This document shows, one piece after another, positions 1-10,253 of a stretch of DNA of 64,000 nt. The position numbers and the translations under genes are program-made. Under the pieces are notes generated by a model. That model worked only from the letters and a program-made list of their open reading frames with translations. It was not told the origin of the DNA and ran no database searches. Within the stretch, counting starts at the first letter, position 1. Every line of letters starts with the position of its first letter. Source of the DNA: DATARH01 sp963847345 (GTDB lineage: Bacteria > Pseudomonadota > Alphaproteobacteria > ATCC43930 > CGMCC-115725). The stretch is taken from positions 1 through 64,000 of the forward strand of contig CAWJZU010000011.1 in assembly GCA_963847345.1 (NCBI GenBank), written 5' to 3'.

Positions 1-141
1 CGAGGTTAAGTCCTCCGAAGGCAGGTCAACATTGGTCAGAAGCCCAGCGGGATTTATGGATCGAAAATCTTGCACCAAAGTTATCCTACCTCTAGTTTCA
101 TTCCATTCTGCCCAGCCTTCGGGGTCGGCGAAATGCAGCAT
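1..141 (-). CDS. Partial hypothetical protein, N-terminal 47 codons
   Basis: An open frame runs off the left edge of the window from an ATG at 141. The visible residues include MLHFADPEGWAEW and NPAGLLTNVDLPSEDL. The composition looks like real protein and there is no stop before the edge. I do not recognise a family. It is divergent from the membrane-protein gene starting at 222, so 142-221 could hold promoters for both. Too short for a firm call. Confidence 0.3.
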   Translation of the reverse strand, partial: MLHFADPEGWAEWNETRGRITLVQDFRSINPAGLLTNVDLPSEDLTS

Positions 142-221
142 GCGCCATCTCAAGGACCGAGCAAGCCTTGGGGTCCCGTTATTTGGCTCAGCATTAAATC
201 AAGGGATGAGTTTCGTCAAAC

Positions 222-785
222 ATGACCCCCACCCTATATTCGGCTATATCGTGGTCAGTTCTGTTTCTGTTTATATGTTCTCGCTTCCGCATTTGCGACA
301 GGTTTAGGGGGTGCACGACAACAGCTGCGTATCTTCGTGTCGGCAACTGTGGGAATTCTCGTTGTCTTATCTCTAGGGATATATGTCTTACGGTATCAAC
401 CGCTCGAATGCTCGCTAAAATCACCAGCCCGCCAAATAATTCTGTGGTAACCGGCTTTCTTAGCTCTCTCCGCGGCACTATAGCCCCACTTTTTGTGCAG
501 ATTACAGCAATAGTGCGCTCGGAGAGCGATAATCAATGGTGGGTCCAGGAGATAACAAGCCCAACTTCGGCTAGTGGCAAGAGGAGAGGCGACTGGACGG
601 TGCGTGCGTATTTTGGTGACGAGGAAAACGGAAAAGGGAACCAATTTGAAGTGATCGCATTGGCAAGCAATAAACCCGTTCTTGAGCGTCTTCTTCTTGG
701 GATTTATTTGACGCAAGGAATGACCATTGACACCGTCCCTCAATGGTGCCAATCAGAGGTTCTTCTACTACGCAGGGAAGACTGA
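222..785 (+). CDS. Hypothetical membrane protein, frame-interrupted
   Basis: Starts at ATG 222 and stops at 783-785, three bases before the glycosyltransferase start. The first half is hydrophobic and probably makes two membrane helices, including YVLASAFATGL and a second around ATVGILVVLSLGIYVL. The second half is soluble (ITAIVRSESDNQWWVQE, GDWTVRAYFGDEENGKG). To read the whole protein the frame must shift near 275 and back near 430, so it is either frameshifted or contains two compensating sequence errors. I recognise no family. Immediate coupling to the next gene suggests a joint role with the glycosyltransferase. Confidence 0.5.
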   Translation: MTPTLYSAISWSVLFLFICSRFRICDRFRGCTTTAAYLRVGNCGNSRCLISRDICLTVSTARMLAKITSPPNNSVVTGFLSSLRGTIAPLFVQITAIVRSESDNQWWVQEITSPTSASGKRRGDWTVRAYFGDEENGKGNQFEVIALASNKPVLERLLLGIYLTQGMTIDTVPQWCQSEVLLLRRED

Positions 786-787
786 CC

Positions 788-2330
788 ATGCTTTGTACCA
801 GAGGCTGGTTCCAAGCATTTTCGCTACTCATGATAGGCCATACCGCCCTCAACCTCCCGATTTTCTGCGCTGATCCATTTTTCAATTTTTCCTGCTGTTT
901 GCTTTGGTGTGTTTATTCGTTAATGGCGATGGGTCTGTCTTTCGAATTTACAGAGGTCATACTCGCTGTTTGTTGGAACACCAAGGAAATTCCACTTTCC
1001 ACCCATGTGATCAACAGAGCCCGGACCGCCGTTGTGATGACTGTATGCGACGATGCGGATGGCCCCGCATTGGAAGCACTAAAAACTTTATCGTACGCTG
1101 GCTTTCCTGTATTTTTATTGAATAATTCAATTCGCCATCAGCCCCATTTGGCTGCGCTGTCATCAGCTTTTCTTTGCATAGTGGATGGGCACAGATCGAA
1201 CGTCCAAAGCAAGAGTAAGAGCTTGAATTGTTGGCTGCACAGGTTTGGGCATCAATTCGACAATCTAATTTTACTGGATTCTGATAGCGTTATGAGCGTA
1301 GACGCAGCTGATACCTTGATGAGCGCTTCTCTGCATCCGGCCAATAAACGAATTGGTATCTTTCAGGCGCGGATATATCCGAGGATCGATGCAGGTACGA
1401 GTTTATTCGCCCTCTTGACGGGAATTGCTGCGCGCCCCGAGCGCGGGTCCTGGAACATGTACACGCACGATTGGGAGTGATCCTGTCAGTTGGCCATAAT
1501 CAGTTAATTCGATTGCGCCTCTTGGCGTTGGCGGGAGGTTTCTCAGAGCAAATTGGGAGCGAGGATACGGCGTTATCCCTAGAATTATCAAAGCTGGGGT
1601 TCCGGACGGAGATAATTCCGATAGCGACCTACGACCGCGATCCTCCGACTACGATAGCTTGGCTGCGACGTACCGTAAGATGGACTAGGCAAGCACTTGA
1701 AATCCTGCGCGGTGACTGGCGAGAATGCCCAGCTCCATCAAGGTACTACTCTTTCGCCATTTCCTTGGACACGTCATGCCTGTCTTATATCCTCTTTTCG
1801 TAGTATTACTAGCTGTGCAGGCAACCGGGGCTGACCGCCTAGTGGACGAGGCTTCTTCGGCGCCATTATCTACGATCGCTGACACCGCGATAGCCTGGGC
1901 TCCGTTGACCGTCTGCATTATCGCTGCCACGATAAGGGCTGTCATAGCGGTAAAATTTGGGGCACCATTGGCCGCTTACTTATTTGTGATCGCAATTAGT
2001 CCAGCATTATATACGTTCATGTTTGTCCCGCTGGTTATCGGATTATGCCTCTCCGCGTTTAAGAAAGACGCGAAGTGGATCCCCACGAACAAAAATCGCG
2101 ATTGTCGAAAATGGTGTGATGGAAGGGTTTGGGATGCCGCCAAAACGTTTGGATGCGCGATTTCTGGCAGTATATTCATATCGGTGGTATGGCTCGTTGG
2201 AGATGATGGTGTCGATAGATTTTATGGTGTTTGGATCACCATTGGCCTATTCTCGCCGCTTTTGCTTTTGGTTCTCAATCACAAAATACCTGACGGGAAT
2301 TTGGCGCGTAGGTGCCTAGTCGCAAAATGA
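788..2330 (+). CDS. Membrane glycosyltransferase, GT2 / OpgH-like, frame-interrupted
   Basis: The protein opens with hydrophobic segments, then a GT-A fold: VMTVCDDADGPALEAL at the nucleotide-binding strand, LILLDSDSVMS as the DxD region, SVGHNQLIRLR, then SEDTALSLELSKLGF and RRTVRWTRQALE, which resemble the catalytic ED and the (Q/R)xxRW motif of processive GT2 enzymes such as OpgH (MdoH). The last third is several membrane helices (YPLFVVLLAVQATG, SIFISVVWLVG). Frame changes are needed near 1465 and 1740; each side continues the same fold, so the gene is a recent pseudogene or the sequence has errors. It would move a nucleotide sugar onto an envelope glycan. The substrate cannot be told. 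Confidence 0.6.
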
Positions 2331-3085
2331 GAAATAACAACGATCGATCTCGGCGGCGTCGCTCTGGGGATCGGAGGAACGTCAGGCAAGACATTTCCGA
2401 TCAAAAACCACGCGGATGGTTTGGCACGATCGTCCGAGGATTATTGGAGGAGCTTACTGGTCAGCGCCCGCGAACCCCTCGCCCTCTTGCTTTTGTATTT
2501 GCTGTGTTTTTGGTGATAAGCACGGGCGGCGTAGCGATAAAATTTTTATGGGATTGGACCGTTATCTGGTATCACGAGCAAGAAGCGTTTGAAATGGAGG
2601 CGATCATACAGAAAGTCGAGGAGGAGATAGCGGCCGAACCGCCCGCGAAAACTTCGCAGGGGGCAAACGGGCAATGGATATATGAATATACACTACCATC
2701 AAAGAATATTCGAGTCCTGGACGAATATCAAGACGGCATGTTAGCGTTTAGAGAATTCTACCAAGGCGCCAACAGGATCGCGCGAGATCAAATTAGATTG
2801 GAAAGTGGCTTACCCCAGGGTAAAGAGCGAGAGTACTACCAGAACGGACGTATTCTTATCATGACAGAAAAGTTTACCAAAGCTGGTGTGTCGATAGAAA
2901 AATCGTATTGCCGCAACGGCTCCCGAAGCAATTGTTTCAGTTATGTTCGCAATGATAGATCTCCTCTGCCGGTGGTGGTGCTTCGAGGTGCATATCGTAA
3001 TGATAGACCACCTTTGCCGGCGGTGTTGCTCCCCGGTGCATATCGTCAGGACAAAGTCCTCGTGCGTGAACGACAGTCTCGGTAA
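2327..3085 (+). CDS. Hypothetical single-pass membrane protein with short C-terminal repeats
   Basis: The ATG at 2327 lies just inside the end of the glycosyltransferase; a GTG at 2312 is an alternative start. A basic N-terminus (RSRRRRSGDRRN) is followed by one membrane helix (LAFVFAVFLVISTGGVAIKF) and a soluble domain containing YYQNGRILIMTEKF. That segment recalls the MORN-like toxin-antitoxin repeat (write an input, reprint YxNGxL) but is too short to assign. The tail has a 16-residue unit read about twice (YRNDRPPLPAVLLPGA). The frame is intact. It is the third gene of the 222-3085 cassette. Function unknown. Confidence 0.55.
   Translation: MRNNNDRSRRRRSGDRRNVRQDISDQKPRGWFGTIVRGLLEELTGQRPRTPRPLAFVFAVFLVISTGGVAIKFLWDWTVIWYHEQEAFEMEAIIQKVEEEIAAEPPAKTSQGANGQWIYEYTLPSKNIRVLDEYQDGMLAFREFYQGANRIARDQIRLESGLPQGKEREYYQNGRILIMTEKFTKAGVSIEKSYCRNGSRSNCFSYVRNDRSPLPVVVLRGAYRNDRPPLPAVLLPGAYRQDKVLVRERQSR
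2941..3050 (+). repeat. Degenerate 48-51 bp in-frame tandem repeat
   Basis: Two neighbouring units encode YVRNDRSPLPVVVLRGA and YRNDRPPLPAVLLPGA, with a third partial start (YRQD). The DNA copies have diverged but keep the reading frame. It sits at the extreme C-terminus of the membrane protein. Confidence 0.55.
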
Positions 3086-3561
3086 GGCGAGGTAGGGGTG
3101 CATTTCTGAGAGAGCGTCGGGAATTTGGCGATCCCGGGTGCCCGGCGGCTTTGGGGCATGAAGAGCCCGGCTGCAGCCAGAGCTGGTCGACCGCAGTCGG
3201 ATCAGTTAGCCGACCCATACCGGAGTGGCGGCGCCGACCGAGACGCGCCGATACCGGCCTTAGCCGCTCTCTAATCCCAAGCGGCGCTGAAGCGGCGACG
3301 CACCGTTTGTTTGCTCCAGCCTGTTCGCCACGATCCCCGATGAGTTTCGTTCAAATCGCTTCGTCGGCACAGATACCAGACGAGACGACAGGTCTCCTCG
3401 ATCTCGTTAACTTACTGGCAGTGCTCATTAAAAGGTTTTCGCTCCCGCCTACGCAGGCGCCGGCCAGCTAGCAAATGATTTCGTCGGAAGGCTACAGCGC
3501 AGGCAACGCATTTTAGTTAGATCGCTGCGTCGATGTATTCCTCAGCGAACCATCGGCGCGG
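3086..3561. other. Intergenic stretch, no supported gene
   Basis: About 475 bases between the membrane-protein cassette and the promoter of the large NTPase gene. A 106-codon frame is open here (3151-3471), but its composition (many R, P and S) looks like chance. No RNA gene or repeat was seen. Confidence 0.5.
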
Positions 3562-3591
3562 TTGACAGTCAATTGCTATATAACATATATC
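3562..3591 (+). promoter_or_regulatory. Sigma70-like promoter of the HTH-nuclease-NTPase gene
   Basis: A perfect TTGACA stands at 3562-3567 and TATATC at 3586-3591 (4 of 6 matches to TATAAT), 18 bases apart. Transcription would start about 7 bases further on, which is the ATG at 3598. No purine-rich ribosome site precedes that ATG, so the message is probably leaderless. This is inference from spacing only. Confidence 0.5.
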
Positions 3592-3595
3592 GCAA
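3573..3595. promoter_or_regulatory. Inverted repeat over the -10 region, candidate HTH operator
   Basis: The bases read TTGC-T-ATAT, five bases, then ATAT-C-GCAA: two 9-base arms that are complementary at 8 of 9 positions. The dyad is centred at 3584, between the -35 and the start codon and covering the -10. The gene it precedes begins with an XRE-type helix-turn-helix, so autorepression is the obvious reading. Binding is not shown. Confidence 0.5.
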
Positions 3596-3597
3596 AT

Positions 3598-6500
3598 ATG
3601 ACAGACATACCCGCCATTCTCCGCGCCATCCGGGCGAAGCGCAAGCTTACTCAGGAGCAGCTCGCCGAACGGCTGGGCGTATCGTTTGCAACCGTCGAAC
3701 GGGTGGGAGAGCGCGGCGAACGAGCCGCAACGAGCAGCGCGGGATGCGATCCTGGGCCTAGCAGAGGAGGCCGAGCTCGATGTCGATATGCTCGCTCGGA
3801 ACATGGACGGCGAAAGCGCGCTTCAACGCCGTACTTCAGTCACAACCCGTTCAACAGGCGGGCCAGGTTTCGACTTCGAGGACCGAGTTGCGGCGTGGTT
3901 CCTGCTGAAGATGCTACTCGGAGAGCCTTTGCCGGGCATCGACCAGAGCCGGGCTCTCGCTACGAATGCAAACAAGCGCGCTTGGATGGCTCATCGATGA
4001 CTTGCTGGTAACGAGCGTGCTTGCTCAGGGCGAGCAACGGCAGCTCGCGATCTCGTGTAAGAGCAACGTTCAGGTTAGCGCGACGGGGCTTCCCACCAGC
4101 TTTGTAGAAGACGCTTGGAAGCAGTGTTGGCGTGTTGGTGCAGGACCGATGGGCGCCGACGATTGTTTGATGCTCGTTACGAGAAGCCGGCATCCCGGGT
4201 TCCTCGCAACGTGGAGTGACATAAAAGATTGGTCCGGAGGCGACCCGGCGCTGGCGCTTGCACGGATTCTGGCTCCGGGAAAGCACCGTCAGATTTTCAA
4301 TAGCGTTAAGGATCCCGCGTCGAGCCTCGGTCGTGCGGTCTCAGACGTTGAAACATTGGAGCTAGTGCGGCGGATTGAAATTCTTCCACTCGACCTTCGG
4401 CTAGCGACTTCTCAAGATGAGCAGCAAGCAATAGGCCAATGCAGAAACCTTCTGCGCAACGCCACTCTTGTCGAGGCGCGCGCCCTATGGACGACTTCTC
4501 ATCAATAGGGCGCGTGATGCCCGGATCGGTGATGGGACAATTGGTCTCGCCGTCTTGTGGCGCGAGCTACGCGGGCGGTTCGCATTGCGGGATCATCCAG
4601 ATTTTCGGCCCTCCTGGGACCGGTTGAAAGCACTGACGACGGATTATAAGTCCAGGATCGAGATCGCCCTGCCCTCCGGGTACAGAGCGGAGCGACAGCG
4701 GCAGAAGGACGCATTAAAGGAAGTGCTGCGAACACGATCTGCGTGTGCTCTCTACGGAAAATCAGGGACCGGTAAATCGGCACTTTTAAAAGATGTCCTT
4801 GATGCTGATTTTGCCGAGGCCACACAAGTCTGGTTCGGGCCGGAGGTTTTGTCAGCAGCACTCAGAGAGACTGATCGCGGGCGGTTGGATCTCGATCAAC
4901 CGCTGCTGGAAATTCTCGATGGCGCTGCTACCTCTTCACAATTTTCTCGTTGTCGACGCGGCCGAACGCCTGCCGAAGGATGTCCCGCTTAAGGCGCAGT
5001 CGCTCATCATGACGCTGCTCCAAAGCAACATGAATGAAAGGGAAGCTGGATGGCGAGTGATCGTCGTTGGGCAAACGGAAGCATGGGCCGACGGACGACT
5101 GCAATCGTTGGTCGGTAATGAGCAGCCGTCGAATGTGGAACTGACTGATCTTGACGATGAAGAGACTAGGGCGGCCTTGCGATCTACGGGACGCCTTAGA
5201 TGGTTAGCACAGCACGATGAAGCCGTGTCCATACTCGGCAATCTGAGGACCCTGGCCTGGGTTATGGAAGCTGAAGGACGGTTTCAAGAGCAAGGGTCCA
5301 CGGCTTTTTCGTTTCCGATGATCGCCGATCGCCTCTGGACCTTTTGGACGGAGGATAGAGCGTCAATTCGACGACTCATGATGCGGCTCGGTGAGCGCGA
5401 AGCCTTGTTCGAGCATAGTTTTGCGTTGAGCGAACTTGAAGGAGACGAGGTTCAGGCATTCGAAGCACGGACGAACCAGTGTCCGTTGCGTCTCAACTCG
5501 CGTAACCGAATTCAGTTTCAACACGATTTGGCATCCGAGTGGGCACGCTTTCAACGTCTCAAGGAGATCGCGGACGACACGGCGCGATGGGCGGCACTCG
5601 CAACGAACCCGCTCTGGAACGGCGCCTTGCGAATGCTGGGTCAACTCCTCCTCCGCGACCAGAAGGGCGGCGTGAATGCTTGGAATGCAGCATTCGCGGA
5701 AGCCGAAGATCAAAGATAAAGCGCCGCTGGCTAGCGACATACTCCTCGATGCACTCTTTCTCGATCCAAATGCCGAAGCGTTTCTCGATGAACGAACGGA
5801 GCTGCTGTTCGCGAACAACGCTACGCTTCTCCGCGCCTGTCCGCTTCGAGTTGCCACGGTGCCGGGGATCAACCCCTCAGCCCTCGATGCGAGTTCACTG
5901 ACAAAGCTTTATCTCGAGGCAATTCCGAACGCCCATCATTGGGCGGTGGCCTGCAATAGCCCGGTTTCTCGCCAAACACCGCGAGCGGATCGCGGACCTG
6001 ATGCTACCGGTGGTTTCCAGACTGGCGGAACGATGGCTTGACCGGTTTCCGCTCACAATGGGAACCGGTCAGCGATTTCCGTTTCGAAAAGAATTTGCAT
6101 GGCTTGCGCTTGATGGCGCGCGCGCCCTGCAACTCGGTCAAGCCAAACGGATCATCTTCCTGGGCGACTTCGAAGAGCCAATTTACAGCGCCGCGTTCTC
6201 CGCCGCCCGTGACCTGCCTGACGAAGTCTGCGAATGGGCGCTCGAAGTTGCACAAAGGCGGAAGTTGAGAGAGGATATCGCGGAGAAGCTAAAAGCTCAC
6301 CGGGCCAAAGAGGCCGAGGAGCATCGTCAACGGTTGGCTACGGACGCGGAGTATCGGGAGCGGCATGAACAGCGGAGACATCCGTCTCTATCGATCCGAT
6401 TGCGAAGGCGTTTGCCGCCGTGGCCGCTGGGGCCGCAGCGTTCGATCGAGCGCGATTTTCACCAGAAATGCCTTCACTCACCTGCGTTGAACGGCCTGAT

Positions 6501-8967
6501 GCCGGTGCGCCCAGCGATTGCGGCCGAAGTGCTGCTCGCCTGTATAATTGAAGAGTTCTCCGGAAGAGCGATACGGCCACTACCCGTCAATCGATCGCGA
6601 CTTCGGGCTCGAAGACGATGGCGACGGTTACCCGGCAGCGTATTGGAAAAGCCCCTTTTTTGGCTTTTTCCGAGCGAATCCAGATGTAGCGTTAGGGACC
6701 CTTCTTCAGCTTGTGAATTTTTGCACAGAGCAATGGGAGGCAGGTCAGCGCGAACGAGGACAAGTTCCACCGCCTATGGCTATCACCTTGGGCAGTGGTG
6801 CAGTTCACGAGTTAAAGGGCAATTTTGAGCTCTTCAAGATGTCTCAAACCAACTCGGACGATACCGGGCAACTGAGCAGCGCGTTGGCAGCCTTGGAGCA
6901 GTGGCTTCGCAGTCTTTTGGATACTCAATCGGACACTACTCCTTACATAGAAAATATTCTGGTAAATTCGAATTCGGTCATGACGCTGGGAATTCTTATT
7001 GACCTTGGAAAGTACAAGACTGAACTTTTTAAAGGGCCTTTGAAGCCCCTTATTGGTGCTCATCTTTTATATCTTTGGGATGACGCGCGGGTCGAACAGT
7101 CACCGGCCCTATGGTTTGACGCATTTTCCTGGTCGCGTGAAGGCGAAACAATGTTCAATGCCGCTCGCGAATGGGCACAGGCGCCATACCGGAAAATAGG
7201 CCTCAAAGAGGTAATCTCAAATCTTGTCAGCCGTGACCCCGAGTTCGGGGCCGATGTTCTAAAAGCCACAGCCGGATGGACATCGCCCTCCACGAGCAAA
7301 GAAGCGCTCGAATTCAGAATTTTAATCGCCCAACTCGACTACCACAATTACCGCCGAGCACAGTCCGAGAATGGCGAGAAGGGAGGCAATCGAGTTTGTG
7401 CCCCCAGCGGACATAATTCGTGAGGCCCAGCTTCATCAACAGCAAACAAGGCCAGCGCTGCTGACGTTGGGATTATCGGACGCCTGCGAGCAAATCCTTT
7501 CAAAATCTGGCATCCTCGCGGACAGCAGCGCGACTGAGGTCGCGAATGCAATGATGAACGTGGCTACTGATACCACGTCTGACCTGCCGGCGGATATGAA
7601 GGCGCGTGGACTCGCAGCCGCGGCCTCGACGCTACTTGCGAAAGCTTCTCCGGAGTGGCTTGAAGTAATCCTTCGCCGCAAGCGGAGGCGCGCCGAATAG
7701 TGGATGAGGTTATCTCGGCAATGTGAGACACGCCCGAGGATATTAGTTGCTTCCGCATGAAGGGACGCGACGAACTTAAGTTTGTCGCTCATGCCGTCGC
7801 CCGTGATTGGATACGTGCGTCTACCCCCGTGACCGACGCAGCAGTGCTTCGCCTCATTACGAGCGGTGACTTGCACGCCCCACAATCATTCGTGAACATC
7901 GCGTACCTGGCTCGCGATCAACTCGGACCGCGTTGGTGGCGGCTCCTCTCCTCGCTCTTCTATGGTCTCGTCTCTCGCTGCTGGGCCCTCGCTTTGATGA
8001 TGGCGATGTGGTCGGACCGCGCTGGAGTCGCTGGCTACATTGGCTACGGACACGCCGCCTTGCGGTTGCCGCGACAACCGACACGATCCAACCCCTCTCA
8101 ATTGCTGAGCGGGTTGAGCGGATTGTGCGGGATCGATGGTCGCGACACCGACACTCGAAGATTGAGCCAGGGCGACGCGTTTCCGCGGGACTGGAACCCT
8201 GGGACGTCATGGCAGCCTTCGCCTGGTTACTTCGGAATTCGTCATCGTTTGCGTCGAATTCTGCTGAATTTCGCGAAGCACAGAAACTGATATTGGGCCT
8301 TTGGGGCTACGAAGCTTGGCGGGTCGTTGGTCACTTCAAGGACGACGGGGACTACGACTTTTTGAGCCGGCAGCTTGGCTACGATCTTGTCGGCGCTCTG
8401 GCGCAAATGGCCCTCGACGGGCCCATCGATACGAGTTCCGAATTTTGGAAACCGGTGTTGCAGCTCGGACCAAGAGGGCACTACGCGATCAGTCACTTTC
8501 TTACGCAGTGGTTCAGCAAGTTAACGGGTCAGGCAGAGCCGGGGATTTCAGGCGGCGCTGGCGACCCGTCATGGAGTTCGTGCTCGGGGCCGCTGATTGG
8601 AGAAGAGGCCGTCAGTGGTACCACGCTAAGCAACTTGAACGTCAGGTGCTGGGCTTTGGCGCGGAGGGCTTTATAGCGAGAATGCCGGCATCGGGAACTG
8701 TAATCAGCGAATTGCGAGACCTTTACAAAACGTGGGCCGATACGCGGCTGCCGGGTGATAGAGAGATAATCTCGCGGGACTATGTAATTTCCTCGCCTCC
8801 CGCGTAGGGCTTCCCTTACAACTGATGGGCTCTTATGGATTTCGGGGGCCGTGAATTATACGCACGCCGGCCGCTGGCATCGCGATACGTCGCTGTATGC
8901 GCTGATTAGGTTCGTGGATTTGCTTCTGTCCGAACACGCTCAGGAAATTTCTAAAGACAAGGACTAA
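3598..8967 (+). pseudogene. HTH - PD-(D/E)XK nuclease - STAND-like NTPase, candidate antiphage defence protein, heavily frameshifted
   Basis: One protein of about 1,790 residues can be followed from ATG 3598 to TAA 8965-8967 if the frame is changed near 3700, 3960, 4490, 4930, 5690, 5960, 6365, 6475, 6560, 7385, 7725, 7945, 8560 and 8828. Residues 1-60 are an XRE helix-turn-helix (RAKRKLTQEQLAERLGVSFA). About 90-160 is nuclease-like: FEDRVAAWFLLKML, then LGWLIDDLLVTS, then LAISCKSNVQV, fitting E...D...(S)xK of Cap4/Mrr-type enzymes. A P-loop follows (LYGKSGTGKSALLKD, near 4760) with Walker B-like NFLVVDAAER near 4940. The remaining 1,200 residues look helical, with no family I recognise; in STAND proteins such a part senses phage proteins. 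Avs proteins have the nuclease-NTPase-sensor order, but a fused DNA-binding head is unusual. No partner gene is seen. It could be a decayed gene or an intact gene with poor sequence. Confidence 0.6.
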
Positions 8968-10015
8968 AACGACAATCGCTTTTGGAGAATCTGGCCGCCT
9001 ATGTGGTGTCACGAAACCATCCGTCTGGCCTCGCACTGCAAGAGCGCATTCGCAGGATGGTATGACCGAAAATGGTAGCGGACGGTCAAATTTAATTTTT
9101 CGCCGAGATGCGCCCGGCGATGGCCGGAATGGGGCAGGTGCTGCCGCGGCGCCCGGTGTAATCAGCTGACCCCTCTAGGTCGGAAAGCAGCCACTTCAGT
9201 TGGTATCAATCGGGTTGGCCGCCAATCCCGCAAGGATCGTGGTCGGAAGCGAGCCGGCAGCGAGTGCGGGTTCGGCAGCCAGGCCATTGCGGCAGAATGG
9301 CGAACAGCGCCCCCATAACCCAGCGCTCCCCATGGACCGGGGGCTGCCCGCGTTATTTCAACCCGCGATGCGCACGGTGCCGGTTGACACACGGCACACC
9401 GGCCTATTCCGCCCCTGACAGCCTCACCACAGAAGATTCTGCTCGGCGCCGCGGGCGGTCGGTCGCGAGAACGAAAGCGGCGTTGTCGGAAAGTCGCGTT
9501 GCATCGCTTGCTTGCGGCAGCTTGTGCAGCTCGGTTACTGGCTCGGCTGCCTGCAGTTGGCAATCGGCGGCACAGCGATCCGGCGTCCTGGTTTCAAAAT
9601 CGGGCCGCGGTTCGGAGAGGGGCAGCATATTTTCACGCACCACCCGGCGCGCCCCAGTTTTCCCCCGAGTAGGCGCGCTTGAACTGGCCGAGCGGCACTG
9701 GGTTTCGGGATGGTAAGGGAAAAGGACCGACGCCGGGCGCACCGCATATGGTTGAACCGCCTACGAATTCTCCGCCGCCGCTCGAGACCCGTTGCTGTCG
9801 CTCCGATCGGAAACGGTAATGGAATCACTCACCGGCGACTCGCCCTTGCCGATCGCCTTGGATTCCCCGCCGCGAAGGGCGCGCGCCGAGCCTTCGGGCG
9901 TCGCTCCGCCACGTTGGACCGCGCAAAAGCGTGCGAGTTCGGGCCGCGGGATACCTTGGGGATACCTAGGCCTGACCCTTCGTTACTTGATATGCATGTA
10001 AGTGCTCGAAAAAAT
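8968..10015. other. Junction region between island and tRNA-Val, no supported gene
   Basis: About 1,050 bases with rising GC content. Several frames of 70-150 codons overlap on both strands, none with recognisable protein. A short segment at 9166-9198 forms a small GACC/GGTC hairpin next to GGAAAGCAGCC, but it does not fold as SRP RNA. If the island is an integrated element its right end should lie here. I found no integrase. Confidence 0.4.
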
Positions 10016-10090
<75 letters not shown>

Positions 10091-10253
10091 TTGCTGCCTG
10101 CGGCGAGCGCACGGTGTAGCCGAAACGGCGGTCCGGAGCAAGGCAATGCTGGCCGGCGATCAACCGGCGATCGGCCATTTGGGCTCGCATTTTCAACACC
10201 CCCGGCTCGCCGATCGCCCAGGTCGGTCGCCGAGTGAGTGTCTGATTGCTGAC

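Noticed and set aside
3151..3471. 106-codon frame in the gap before the NTPase gene
   Set aside because: Composition is poor in conserved-looking segments and there is no ribosome site or family similarity.
3598..8967. Series of separate small genes
   Set aside because: Successive open pieces continue one protein across frames, with domain order and motif spacing preserved, so one broken gene explains them better.
9140..9260. Possible SRP RNA (GGTCGGAAAGCAGCCA resembles the 4.5S core)
   Set aside because: The GGAA loop and the AGCAGCC strand are not separated as in real SRP RNA and the opposite strand is missing, so it does not fold properly.
9404..9742. 112-codon minus-strand frame (CAADCQLQAAEPVTELHKLP)
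   Set aside because: Part of a GC-rich stretch where several frames are open on both strands; no family and no ribosome site.
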